Below, piece after piece: positions 1 through 5,542 of a DNA stretch of 6,175 nt. A program made the translations under genes and the position numbers. Each line of letters starts with the position of its first letter. Positions within the stretch are counted from its first letter, which is position 1. A model generated the notes under the pieces. The model was given only the letters and a program-made list of their open reading frames with translations. It did no database searches and was not told the origin of the DNA. This stretch comes from SZUA-217 sp036446835 (GTDB lineage: Bacteria > Actinomycetota > Acidimicrobiia > Spongiisociales > ZC4RG35): assembly GCA_036446835.1 (NCBI GenBank), contig JAZFTT010000244.1, forward strand, positions 1 through 6,175, given 5' to 3'.

Positions 1-764
1 TGGTCAACGGGTTGCGCCCGTACCCGGAACGTGTTGAGGTCGTCGTCCAAAGGCTGGGCGAGCATTCCGTAATTACCTGCAATACCCAAGAAGGCGTACG
101 GGGTTGGACCCTGACCTGTCTCAACACAGTCAGGGGAGGGAGTCAAACCGAACGAATTCAACGCGAGCATGCTGCCGGTTTCTCCACCCATTGAGTGTCC
201 GACAACGATGACACTGTCTGGGTCGGAGCCGTATTCGGCGGCACGTGCGTTCACGAACCCACCGATGCAACTGAGGTCAGCAGCAGAATCGGCTGAAAAC
301 CCGCCGTTGGTGTCCCAACCGAAATAGAACACGGTGGAACCGAGTCTTGCGATCTCTTCGGCTAATGGTGCCATATCCAAATCTGGACCTTCGGTTCCTG
401 GGAAACCCCAACCGTGAAGAAGCACCACCACTGGGCGGCCCGGCGTGTCCGTCAGGTAGATATCGACTGTTGAAGGCTTACCGTCATTCGGCTGCCGATA
501 CAGCTCTCCTTCGACAACAGTCACCTTCGTCTTCGCATCGATCGTGGTCGTAGGAGCAGGCTGAGTATTACTGGTCGCTGCCAGAGTTGTCACAGGACCA
601 GGTGAAATGGCAGTGGTTGCCACCACAGTTGTTACAGGATCAGGCTGAGACGAAGTTGAGCTATCAACGGAACCCGTGTTGGTAGCACATGCTGCGATTA
701 AGACCGCGGCAGCTAAGAAGGTTGCACCCATCCCAAAGGATTTGGAGAGTCTCGAACTGGTCAC
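1..764 (-). CDS. Secreted lipoprotein alpha/beta hydrolase (3' end off window)
   Basis: The 254 visible codons read from a GTG at 764. Residues 1-26 form a lipoprotein signal peptide: Arg/Lys n-region, hydrophobic stretch, lipobox LIAAC with Cys26 as the lipidation site. A Thr/Pro-rich linker follows (about 27-80), then an alpha/beta-hydrolase fold. HGWG (117-120) fits the oxyanion-hole loop and GHSMGG (189-194) is the nucleophile elbow with Ser191. The acid and His of the triad would lie beyond the window. By family the enzyme is an esterase, lipase or dienelactone-hydrolase-like protein; the substrate cannot be read. By inference it sits on the outer face of the cytoplasmic membrane. The GTG is preferred over the internal ATG at 731 because a GGAG lies 5 nt upstream and only this start keeps the basic n-region. 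It begins 11 nt after the propeller gene's stop, so co-transcription is likely. GC looks lower than in the his genes (31/60 in 601-660 by hand count). Confidence 0.85.
   Translation of the reverse strand, partial: MTSSRLSKSFGMGATFLAAAVLIAACATNTGSVDSSTSSQPDPVTTVVATTAISPGPVTTLAATSNTQPAPTTTIDAKTKVTVVEGELYRQPNDGKPSTVDIYLTDTPGRPVVVLLHGWGFPGTEGPDLDMAPLAEEIARLGSTVFYFGWDTNGGFSADSAADLSCIGGFVNARAAEYGSDPDSVIVVGHSMGGETGSMLALNSFGLTPSPDCVETGQGPTPYAFLGIAGNYGMLAQPLDDDLNTFRVRAQPVD
525..650 (-). repeat. Three 14-residue (42-bp) tandem repeats in the hydrolase linker
   Basis: Residues 39-80 of the lipoprotein divide into three 14-residue units: SQPDPVTTVVATTA, ISPGPVTTLAATSN and TQPAPTTTIDAKTK. The period is also visible in DNA. 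On the plus strand, 585-602 and 627-644 match at 16 of 18 bases at a 42-bp offset, and 553-565 matches 637-649 at 12 of 13 bases at 84 bp. This indicates growth by tandem duplication. Such Thr/Pro-rich segments usually act as flexible wall-spanning spacers between a lipid anchor and a folded domain; that role is inferred here. Confidence 0.75.
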
Positions 765-769
765 GCCTT

Positions 770-773
770 CTCC
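770..773 (-). promoter_or_regulatory. Ribosome binding site of the hydrolase gene
   Basis: GGAG lies 5 nt upstream of the GTG at 764, inside the 11-nt gap after the propeller stop codon (776-778). It decides the GTG start and fits translation coupled to the upstream gene. Confidence 0.6.
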
Positions 774-775
774 GA

Positions 776-2209
776 TCAATCTTCTTCAGAAACCCATACC
801 GCCGCATTGCTGCCGTCCCATCCGACGGCCACGAAGCCGGGACCACCGAAAGTAACCCTGAAAACCCAGTCGCTGCCGAAGACTGCGTCATCGTTGGGAA
901 CACGGCTCCATGTGATGCCATCAGCAGAGGTCCACACCATCCCTTCGGCTCCGACTGCAACCAGACCAGACCCTCCCGCAGTCACGCCATTCATCGAGCC
1001 GCGGAATGACTCATCGTCGGGGACCCGGGTCCAGGTGAACCCATCAGGAGAGGTCCACACCGGTGTTTCGGCTCGCTCCGATGGCCAGTAGTCGGCTCCG
1101 ACCGCGACCAGACCGGGTCCTCCTGCAGTCACACTCAACATCACCGGGTTGCCCCCGGTCCCGAAGACAGTCTCATCGTGGGGGACTCGGTTCCAGGTGA
1201 TCCCGTCCACAGAGGTCCACACAGCCGCAGCATTGTCATCGCTGTTGTCCCACGGGCGTTCGTCGCCTTCCCTCCCGACAGCCACCAAGCCGGGACCGCC
1301 CGCGACTACGTCGTACATTGTCTGGCGCTGAGGTCCTCCGAAGATCGTCTCGTCGTGAGGCACTCGCGACCAGGTGATCCCATCCGTTGATGTCCACACC
1401 ACAGCGTCTCCGTCGGTGAAATATCCGTCCGTTCCTCCGACTGCCACCAGACCAGGTCCTCCCACGGTGACACTCGTTATCCACGCACCGCCGAAGACTT
1501 CCTCGTCGTGGGGGACCCTTGACCAGGAATCTCCATCAACAGATGTCCAAATCGCCGCATCCACATCGGGGACATCGTCGAGGATGCCGTGACCGTCGTG
1601 TCCCACTGCAACCAGGCCGAAATCTCCGACAGTCACGTCCCACATCGTCTGTGAGTTCGCCCCGCCGAAAACGTTTTCGTCGTGCGCGACTCGGGTCCAG
1701 GTGATGCCATCAACCGAGGTCCACACTGCCGCATCTCCATCGCCGAACCAGCCGCCGGTTGCCCCGACTGCGACCAGACCAGGACCTCCCGCAGTCACAC
1801 CGAACATGTTCTGTTCACCCTCCCCGCCGAAGACCGCCTCGTCGTGGGGGACCTGGGACCACGTACCCGGTATCAGCACTAATTCGCCGAGTGTGGTGGG
1901 CGTGGACTCCGCAAGCGTCGTAGGCGCGGACTCGGCCAGCGTCGTCGCCACGACTGTGTCAGCCGGTGGAGTCTCCTGGTTGCTGAAAAGGAGCGGGATG
2001 ACACCGATTAGAAGAACCGTCAGTACCACCGCGGCCACTGCCACCCAGACACCAAACCGGTTGCTCCGTCGAGGGACCGCATAAAGCGAAGTATCAGAGG
2101 GAGAGACTGAATTTCCTGCGGCGAACACGTCTGCAACGTCGATGTAGCCCTGGTTCTCATCATGAAAAGCGCCGTAGTCGGCCAGTTGTTGCAGCAGACC
2201 AGTACTCAC
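776..2209 (-). CDS. Single-pass membrane protein with seven-repeat exported beta-propeller; putative anti-sigma/sensor
   Basis: This 477-residue protein starts with GTG inside the stop of the sigma gene (GTGA overlap, 2206-2209). Residues 1-51 are a short cytosolic segment ending in basic residues (RRSNR). Residues 52-75 form one strongly hydrophobic transmembrane helix. Residues 76-115 are a Thr/Ala/Pro linker, and 117-477 hold seven repeats. Each repeat runs: Trp, RVPHDExVFGG, VTAGGPGLVAVG, a variable acidic loop, VWTSVDGIT. Seven repeats of 41-59 residues with these strand-like motifs suggest a closed seven-bladed propeller related to BNR/sialidase-type repeats; this is a prediction from the pattern. 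No enzymatic motif is visible. Overlap with a sigma gene and the cytosol-membrane-exterior layout suggest a membrane anti-sigma factor with an external sensor. The first 51 residues do not match an anti-sigma domain I can name, so that role is inference. Confidence 0.8.
   Translation of the reverse strand: MSTGLLQQLADYGAFHDENQGYIDVADVFAAGNSVSPSDTSLYAVPRRSNRFGVWVAVAAVVLTVLLIGVIPLLFSNQETPPADTVVATTLAESAPTTLAESTPTTLGELVLIPGTWSQVPHDEAVFGGEGEQNMFGVTAGGPGLVAVGATGGWFGDGDAAVWTSVDGITWTRVAHDENVFGGANSQTMWDVTVGDFGLVAVGHDGHGILDDVPDVDAAIWTSVDGDSWSRVPHDEEVFGGAWITSVTVGGPGLVAVGGTDGYFTDGDAVVWTSTDGITWSRVPHDETIFGGPQRQTMYDVVAGGPGLVAVGREGDERPWDNSDDNAAAVWTSVDGITWNRVPHDETVFGTGGNPVMLSVTAGGPGLVAVGADYWPSERAETPVWTSPDGFTWTRVPDDESFRGSMNGVTAGGSGLVAVGAEGMVWTSADGITWSRVPNDDAVFGSDWVFRVTFGGPGFVAVGWDGSNAAVWVSEED
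779..1861 (-). repeat. Seven tandem propeller-blade repeats
   Basis: Repeats begin at residues Trp117, Trp171, Trp229, Trp280, Trp339, Trp393 and Trp434. In window coordinates they span about 1700-1861, 1526-1699, 1373-1525, 1196-1372, 1034-1195, 911-1033 and 779-910. Lengths are 54, 58, 51, 59, 54, 41 and 44 residues. The cores RVPHDE, GGPGLVAVG and VWTSxDGITW are nearly invariant. Length variation falls mainly in the loop between GLVAVG and VWTS, where blades 2 and 4 carry Asp-rich insertions. The last two blades are the shortest. Blade 6 (RVPDDESFRG) and blade 7 (RVPNDDAVFG) drift from the consensus. Confidence 0.85.
1892..1939 (-). repeat. Eight-residue (24-bp) duplication in the propeller-protein linker
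   Basis: Residues 91-106 read LAESAPTT then LAESTPTT, two imperfect 24-bp copies between the membrane helix and the first blade. A third, decayed unit (LGELVLIP) follows. The segment probably acts as an extended spacer holding the propeller off the membrane. Confidence 0.6.
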
Positions 2210-2670
2210 AATTCCACCCCCATCTGTCTACGTAACCGGTCCAACCCACGTCGTGAATGGGTAGAGACCGTCGATTTCGACATGCCAAGAAGATCCCCCA
2301 CCTCAGACATCGACCACTGGAAGGAATGAACAAGCATCACCACCACCCGTTGCCGCTCCGGCAACCGAGCCAATGCGCCAACCAACTGGGGTTCAACCCA
2401 AGGCAATCGTTGAACATCCACCGGAACCAACACCGGACGGTTGCGAGCGTTCAGCCTTCGCCCTCGATCTTTGCCAACCGTGTACAGGTAACCAGGAGGA
2501 TTATCCATCTCCCGTACCCGATCCCAATGCTCCCAGCCGTAGGCAAGCGACTCCGCCGTCATCTCTTTGCCCAAATCAGTCCCAAACAATGCAGACAGGG
2601 CATGACGAAGCCGCGGTTCGGTCTGCTTCACGAACTCCGTGAACGAATCAACAAGGATGTCATCGGGCAA
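2206..2670 (-). CDS. ECF (SigE-type) RNA polymerase sigma factor
   Basis: At 154 residues this is compact, as usual for two-domain ECF/SigE-family sigma factors. Sigma region 2 spans about 10-78, with FVKQTEPRLRHAL, AESLAYGWEHWDRVREMDN (contact with core polymerase and the -10 element) and PPGYLYTVGKDRGRR. Region 4 spans about 96-149 and carries a helix-turn-helix, LPERQRVVVMLVHSF then WSMSEVGDLLGMSKSTVSTH, which would read the -35 element. No extra C-terminal domain is present. The TTG start at 2670 is chosen because a GGGAGGG lies just upstream, an in-frame TAG (2695-2697) closes the frame nine codons earlier, and no ATG or GTG lies between. The stop overlaps the propeller gene's GTG by 4 nt, the tight coupling expected of a sigma/anti-sigma pair. 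The target promoter cannot be read; autoregulation of the cassette is likely but inferred. Confidence 0.9.
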   Translation of the reverse strand: MPDDILVDSFTEFVKQTEPRLRHALSALFGTDLGKEMTAESLAYGWEHWDRVREMDNPPGYLYTVGKDRGRRLNARNRPVLVPVDVQRLPWVEPQLVGALARLPERQRVVVMLVHSFQWSMSEVGDLLGMSKSTVSTHSRRGLDRLRRQMGVEL

Positions 2671-2674
2671 ATCG

Positions 2675-2681
2675 CCCTCCC
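2675..2681 (-). promoter_or_regulatory. Ribosome binding site fixing the TTG start of the sigma gene
   Basis: GGGAGGG on the minus strand leaves 5 nt between its GGAGG core and the TTG at 2668-2670. With the in-frame TAG at 2695-2697 it makes the TTG the only well-placed start. Confidence 0.7.
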
Positions 2682-2710
2682 AAGGGCACTCACCCTAAAG
2701 AAAGCACCAA

Positions 2711-2724
2711 ACACGAGATCGTGT
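2711..2724. promoter_or_regulatory. 14-bp palindrome, possible operator of the sigma gene
   Basis: ACACGA-GA-TCGTGT has perfect 6-bp arms around a 2-bp centre, a spacing suited to a dimeric DNA-binding protein rather than an RNA hairpin. It lies 41-54 nt upstream of the TTG start. The binding protein is unknown and no second copy was seen. Confidence 0.35.
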
Positions 2725-2859
2725 GACAACCAATTTCTGGCCGCACCTAACCGGCATTATGTACTGTTTGACTGGCGTTTGATATTCCATCCAATCAGGA
2801 GTCACATCAGCAGGTAGCTGCTGCCCTTGTCGATCTGACACGTCCTATTTCTTCCGGCA

Positions 2860-3024
2860 GTAGTAGCGGTGAACACTTCGACACGGTTCACCGACGGCGA
2901 GGAATTCGGGTTCGGAGCCGAGATCGGTAACTCCACCCAGAAGCTGGATGTACGCGGACCGATGGGCCTGGAGTCTCTGACCAGCGAACGCTACGTGCTT
3001 TATGGAGATGGTCAGATGCGCTAA
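2860..3024 (+). pseudogene. proA: C-terminal remnant of glutamate-5-semialdehyde dehydrogenase (proA)
   Basis: The plus strand encodes 54 residues and a TAA that match the extreme C-terminus of gamma-glutamyl phosphate reductase (ProA, NADPH-dependent, second step of proline synthesis). Recognisable blocks are VNTSTRFTDG, FGFGAEIG, STQKLDVRGPMGLESLT and GDGQMR, in the family's order and spacing. The rest, about 360 residues including the catalytic Cys and nucleotide-binding domains, is missing. Upstream the same frame reads unrelated residues into a TGA at 2836-2838, and no other frame continues the homology. A GTG at 2869 has no ribosome binding site. Small departures (GNS where the family usually has GIS, LDVRG for LHARG) suggest relaxed constraint. 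The TAA overlaps the hisD stop by two bases, as expected for a formerly intact convergent neighbour. It is non-functional unless the break is an assembly artefact. Confidence 0.82.
2867..2893. repeat. Inverted repeat with 8-bp arms near the proA break
   Basis: CGGTGAAC and GTTCACCG are perfectly complementary arms separated by 11 nt. They begin within about 10 bp of where proA homology starts. The bases also encode conserved ProA residues (VNTSTRFTD), so the symmetry may be incidental. No T-run follows on either strand, so a rho-independent terminator is not claimed. Confidence 0.4.
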
Positions 3025-4274
3025 CCGGGTTGGGAACGTAGCTCAGCTGCCCGGGCATGGGCTTCCAAACCCTCCAGACGAGCAAATCTGGCTATATCCC
3101 TTTCGATCACGTCGGGTTCGTCCACGGTCATCCAGGTGGGCGACCTGAGAAAAGTGGCGACTGAGAGCCCGGATTGGAACCGGGCACCTCCGCCTGTGGG
3201 AAGGACGTGGTTGGGTCCGGCGCCGTAGTCGGCGAATACTTCGGCACTGGCGTCACCTATGAAAAGCGACCCGTAGTCGGAGAGGCGTTCGGCGATCGTG
3301 TGTGGTGCTTCGACATGGAGCGCGAGGTGTTCTGGGGCGATCCGGTCGCAGAGGTCGACGGCCTCGTCTAGATCCTCGACCACGATCACGTATCCGCGGT
3401 CGAGAGCCGAGGATGCTACGTCGGCTGTTGACAGCGACCCCAGTTCCTCGGCGAGTATCTCCTCCACCAGCGGGATCAGCTTCGATTCGAGGGTTATCAG
3501 GGTCGGCACCGCGTCGGGGTCATGTTCGGCCTGGGCAAGGAGGTCGGCGGCGACCAGCCGGGGGTCGGAGGCTCGGTCGGCGATAACCACTATCTCACTC
3601 GGCCCTGCCAGTCCGTCGATGCCGATCTCTCCGTAAAGGTGTTTCTTGGCTGCGGTTACCCACCGGTTTCCCGGTCCGACGACTACATCGCATGGCGCCG
3701 AGAAGACCCCAAACGCCAGAGCGGCGATCGCCTGGGCGCCGCCGACTGCCAACAGCCCATCGGCCCCCGCCGCCGCGGCGGCCGCCAATGTGACTGAGGT
3801 GGGGCGAGGTGATGCCACCCACACCTGTTCGACTCCGGCGACCCGCGCCGGAATGACTGTCATCAGGACGGATGAAGGCAGCGGGTAGCGGCCTCCGGGG
3901 GCGTAGGCGCCGGCAGTTCTCACCGGCAGCCACCGATGACCGGCGCGACCACCGGGGATTTCGATATCGAGATCGAGAAGACATGACCGTTGCGCTTCGG
4001 CGAATCCGCGGATTCTCCGGGTTGTCCGTTCGAGGAGACTCCTTGTCGGTGGATCGACCTCTGCGAGGGAGGAATGAAGGGAATCGTGGTCGAAAAGAAT
4101 TCGATCTCCCCCTCCGAGATCACCGAACCGCTCGGAGTGCTCCAGGATGGCTTGTTCGCCTCGACGCCTGACATCCTCGACGATTGCTGCCGCCTCTCTC
4201 AAGATGGCAGCGTCGACTGGTGTGCGGGGCTCCCTTGCCATCTGGTCGGGAGCTAGATGTCGTAACCCGCTCAT
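3021..4274 (-). CDS. hisD: Histidinol dehydrogenase
   Basis: HisD is the cytosolic, zinc-dependent, NAD-linked enzyme that oxidises L-histidinol through histidinal to L-histidine. The 417 residues are slightly shorter than the usual 430-440 but collinear. Landmarks are AGAYAPGGRYPLPSSVLM (121-138), GGAQAIAALAFG (178-189), VVGPGNRWVTAAKK (198-211) and the signature DGLAGPSE (220-227). Zinc ligands correspond to Gln248 and His251 (AQAEHD), Asp349 (DYGAGPNH) and His406 near the end. The catalytic pair is Glu315-His316 (APEHL). All are present, so the enzyme should be active. The ATG at 4272-4274 overlaps the preceding gene's stop in ATGA. The Shine-Dalgarno match is weak, consistent with translational coupling. 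The TAG at 3021-3023 overlaps the TAA of the plus-strand proA remnant, and no clear terminator is visible downstream. Confidence 0.97.
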   Translation of the reverse strand: MSGLRHLAPDQMAREPRTPVDAAILREAAAIVEDVRRRGEQAILEHSERFGDLGGGDRILFDHDSLHSSLAEVDPPTRSLLERTTRRIRGFAEAQRSCLLDLDIEIPGGRAGHRWLPVRTAGAYAPGGRYPLPSSVLMTVIPARVAGVEQVWVASPRPTSVTLAAAAAAGADGLLAVGGAQAIAALAFGVFSAPCDVVVGPGNRWVTAAKKHLYGEIGIDGLAGPSEIVVIADRASDPRLVAADLLAQAEHDPDAVPTLITLESKLIPLVEEILAEELGSLSTADVASSALDRGYVIVVEDLDEAVDLCDRIAPEHLALHVEAPHTIAERLSDYGSLFIGDASAEVFADYGAGPNHVLPTGGGARFQSGLSVATFLRSPTWMTVDEPDVIERDIARFARLEGLEAHARAAELRSQPG

Positions 4275-5542
4275 CCGATTGTTTTCCGACTCTCTTGCAT
4301 GGGTCGCCGCGTGACGCGGAGGGCACGTCTGTCCAGTTCAGTTTCGATGTCTTCGATACCAACGCCCGATGCGGCTGCTTTCACCAGAGTGAAATAGATG
4401 ACATCAGCGGCTTCGACGGTCACGTCTTCCCGCGATGTAGCTGTGGCCAGTTCGTCTGCCTCCTCGCGGATCTTGGCACCGAGGAGATCGGAATCCTCGA
4501 GAAGTGTGGCGGTGTTAGAACCCTCCGGTGGTGGCCCTCCAACTATCTGTGCGAGTCGACGCGACAGTCGACCAACTCCGCGGTCTTGACCCCAGCAAGA
4601 AGGGGTGCCCAAGTGGCAGAAACCACTTCCGTGCTGGCGGACCGTGAACCGGATGGTGTCACGGTCGCAGTCGACGTCGACCCTCAACAACTCCTGTGTC
4701 GATCCCGAAGTGGCACCTTTCTCCCACAGTCCTCGGGTTCGACTCTGGTAGATCCCTTGACGACGTTGGACTGCCAAATTCAAACTGTCTGCGCTCGACC
4801 ATGCGAGACCGAGAGCGGTGCCCCTCTCGTCGACCACCATGGTTGGCCATAGACCGTCTGCCCTCTCGGTGATCAGAGCAGCCGCTATCGCCTCTGGGAG
4901 CGTCATTTTTCCCGAGTAGAGAGCCATTCCGACCTGAGCGTCCGCTCCCATGCGGTCCAGCTTGGAGATCTCGTCGGTGGTGGTGATGCCACCGGCGATG
5001 GTCACGGGTGTGCCCTCGGCTGCTTCGATGATCCCTCGGGTCCTCTCGAGGTCGGTTCCAGCCATCCGCCCTTCGAGTTCGACGAAAGTCACGAGGAAAC
5101 CTCCACATAGACCCCTTAGCTCGGCGATGCGATCCATGACTGAGTCACCTGTGTTGTGTCGCCACCCATGGGTGACAAGTACGCCATCACGGCTGTCGAG
5201 AGCCACGATGACGCGTTCTGACGGCAGTTGTGACAGAACCTCGGGTACGGCGCCAGTGCCGAGGATCACCTTTGCTGCTCCGCGGTCGAGCCAGTCAATG
5301 GCCGTCTTCGCGTCACGTATGCCTCCACCCACTCGAATCGATGCCAGACGGCACAACTCGGAAATGAGCTCGCTGTTGTTCCCATCTCCGCGGGCTGCGT
5401 CGATGTCGATGACTGCAACTTCGCCGGCAATGCTGAATCTGGTCAGAATCGGCCGGGGGTCACCTGCATCGATCGCTTCTGTCTCCCCGCCGATCAACTG
5501 GACGGCACGACCTCCGACGAGGTCGATGGAGGGGACGATCAC
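4271..5542 (-). CDS. Trifunctional histidine enzyme: HisA-HisI-HisE fusion
   Basis: One 423-residue frame holds three enzymes. Residues 1-228 are HisA (ProFAR isomerase, beta/alpha barrel): IVPSIDLVGGRAVQLIGGE with catalytic Asp7, VGGGIRD (71-77), VALD with Asp116 as second catalytic acid, and phosphate loop AGGIT (183-187). Residues about 229-320 are HisI (PRA-CH, Zn/Mg cyclohydrolase): SRTRGLWEKGATSG (267-280), metal motif DCDRD (291-295), zinc Cys309 and Cys316 (GFCHLGTPSC). Residues about 325-412 are HisE (PRA-PH, MazG-like): PEGSNTATLL, KIREEADEL (357-365), VEAADVIYF (376-384). HisE and HisI catalyse steps 2 and 3, HisA step 4, so a contiguous pathway segment lies on one chain. There is almost no linker between HisA and HisI, and no start with a ribosome binding site at the joint. 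The GTG start follows a strong AGGAGGT and overlaps the hisF stop by 4 nt. HisIE fusions are common; addition of HisA is unusual to my knowledge. Confidence 0.93.
   Translation of the reverse strand: MIVPSIDLVGGRAVQLIGGETEAIDAGDPRPILTRFSIAGEVAVIDIDAARGDGNNSELISELCRLASIRVGGGIRDAKTAIDWLDRGAAKVILGTGAVPEVLSQLPSERVIVALDSRDGVLVTHGWRHNTGDSVMDRIAELRGLCGGFLVTFVELEGRMAGTDLERTRGIIEAAEGTPVTIAGGITTTDEISKLDRMGADAQVGMALYSGKMTLPEAIAAALITERADGLWPTMVVDERGTALGLAWSSADSLNLAVQRRQGIYQSRTRGLWEKGATSGSTQELLRVDVDCDRDTIRFTVRQHGSGFCHLGTPSCWGQDRGVGRLSRRLAQIVGGPPPEGSNTATLLEDSDLLGAKIREEADELATATSREDVTVEAADVIYFTLVKAAASGVGIEDIETELDRRALRVTRRPMQESRKTIG

Larger units (their letters stand above)
2671..2859. other. Intergenic region upstream of the sigma gene, probable promoter region
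   Basis: No reading frame here looks like a gene on either strand. Composition falls to about 47% GC (57 of 120 bases in 2701-2820, hand count), against 68% in a sample of hisD. It must hold the promoter of the sigma-propeller-hydrolase cassette. A CATAAT that could serve as a -10 box lies on the minus strand at 2756-2761, but I find no convincing -35 at 16-18 nt. A small inverted repeat, CAGCAG-GTAG-CTGCTG, sits at 2808-2823 without a following T-run, so it is not called a terminator. No integrase, insertion sequence or tRNA is present. Confidence 0.5.

Noticed and set aside
689..1091. Several plus-strand frames across the propeller repeats
   Set aside because: Their internal repetition only mirrors the blade repeats on the minus strand.
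779..1861. Repeat block as a CRISPR array or DNA-level satellite
   Set aside because: The units are of unequal length, in frame, and code for a conserved protein motif; no short identical repeats with unique spacers.
2756..2761. CATAAT as a confident -10 promoter element
   Set aside because: No acceptable -35 box lies at the right spacing, so it is mentioned only as a weak possibility.
2257..2817. Plus-strand open frame of 186 codons covering the sigma gene and the intergenic region
   Set aside because: It runs antisense through the conserved sigma factor, shows no domain motif, and does not continue into proA.
2808..2823. CAGCAG-GTAG-CTGCTG hairpin as terminator of hisD
   Set aside because: The stem is only 6 bp, with no T-run on either side, and it lies about 200 bp beyond hisD; listed only as a minor inverted repeat.
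2869..3024. The proA fragment as a functional small gene from GTG 2869
   Set aside because: There is no ribosome binding site, and only the last eighth or so of the enzyme is present, without its catalytic Cys.
3039..3060. tRNA-like GTAGCTCAGC string near the hisD 3' end
   Set aside because: It resembles a tRNA D-arm, but no acceptor, anticodon or T-arm pairing follows, and it lies inside conserved hisD codons.
4184..4852. Long plus-strand open frame (222 codons) opposite hisD and the HisA-HisI-HisE gene
   Set aside because: It is antisense to well-recognised enzymes, resembles no protein family I know, and such frames arise readily opposite GC-rich genes.
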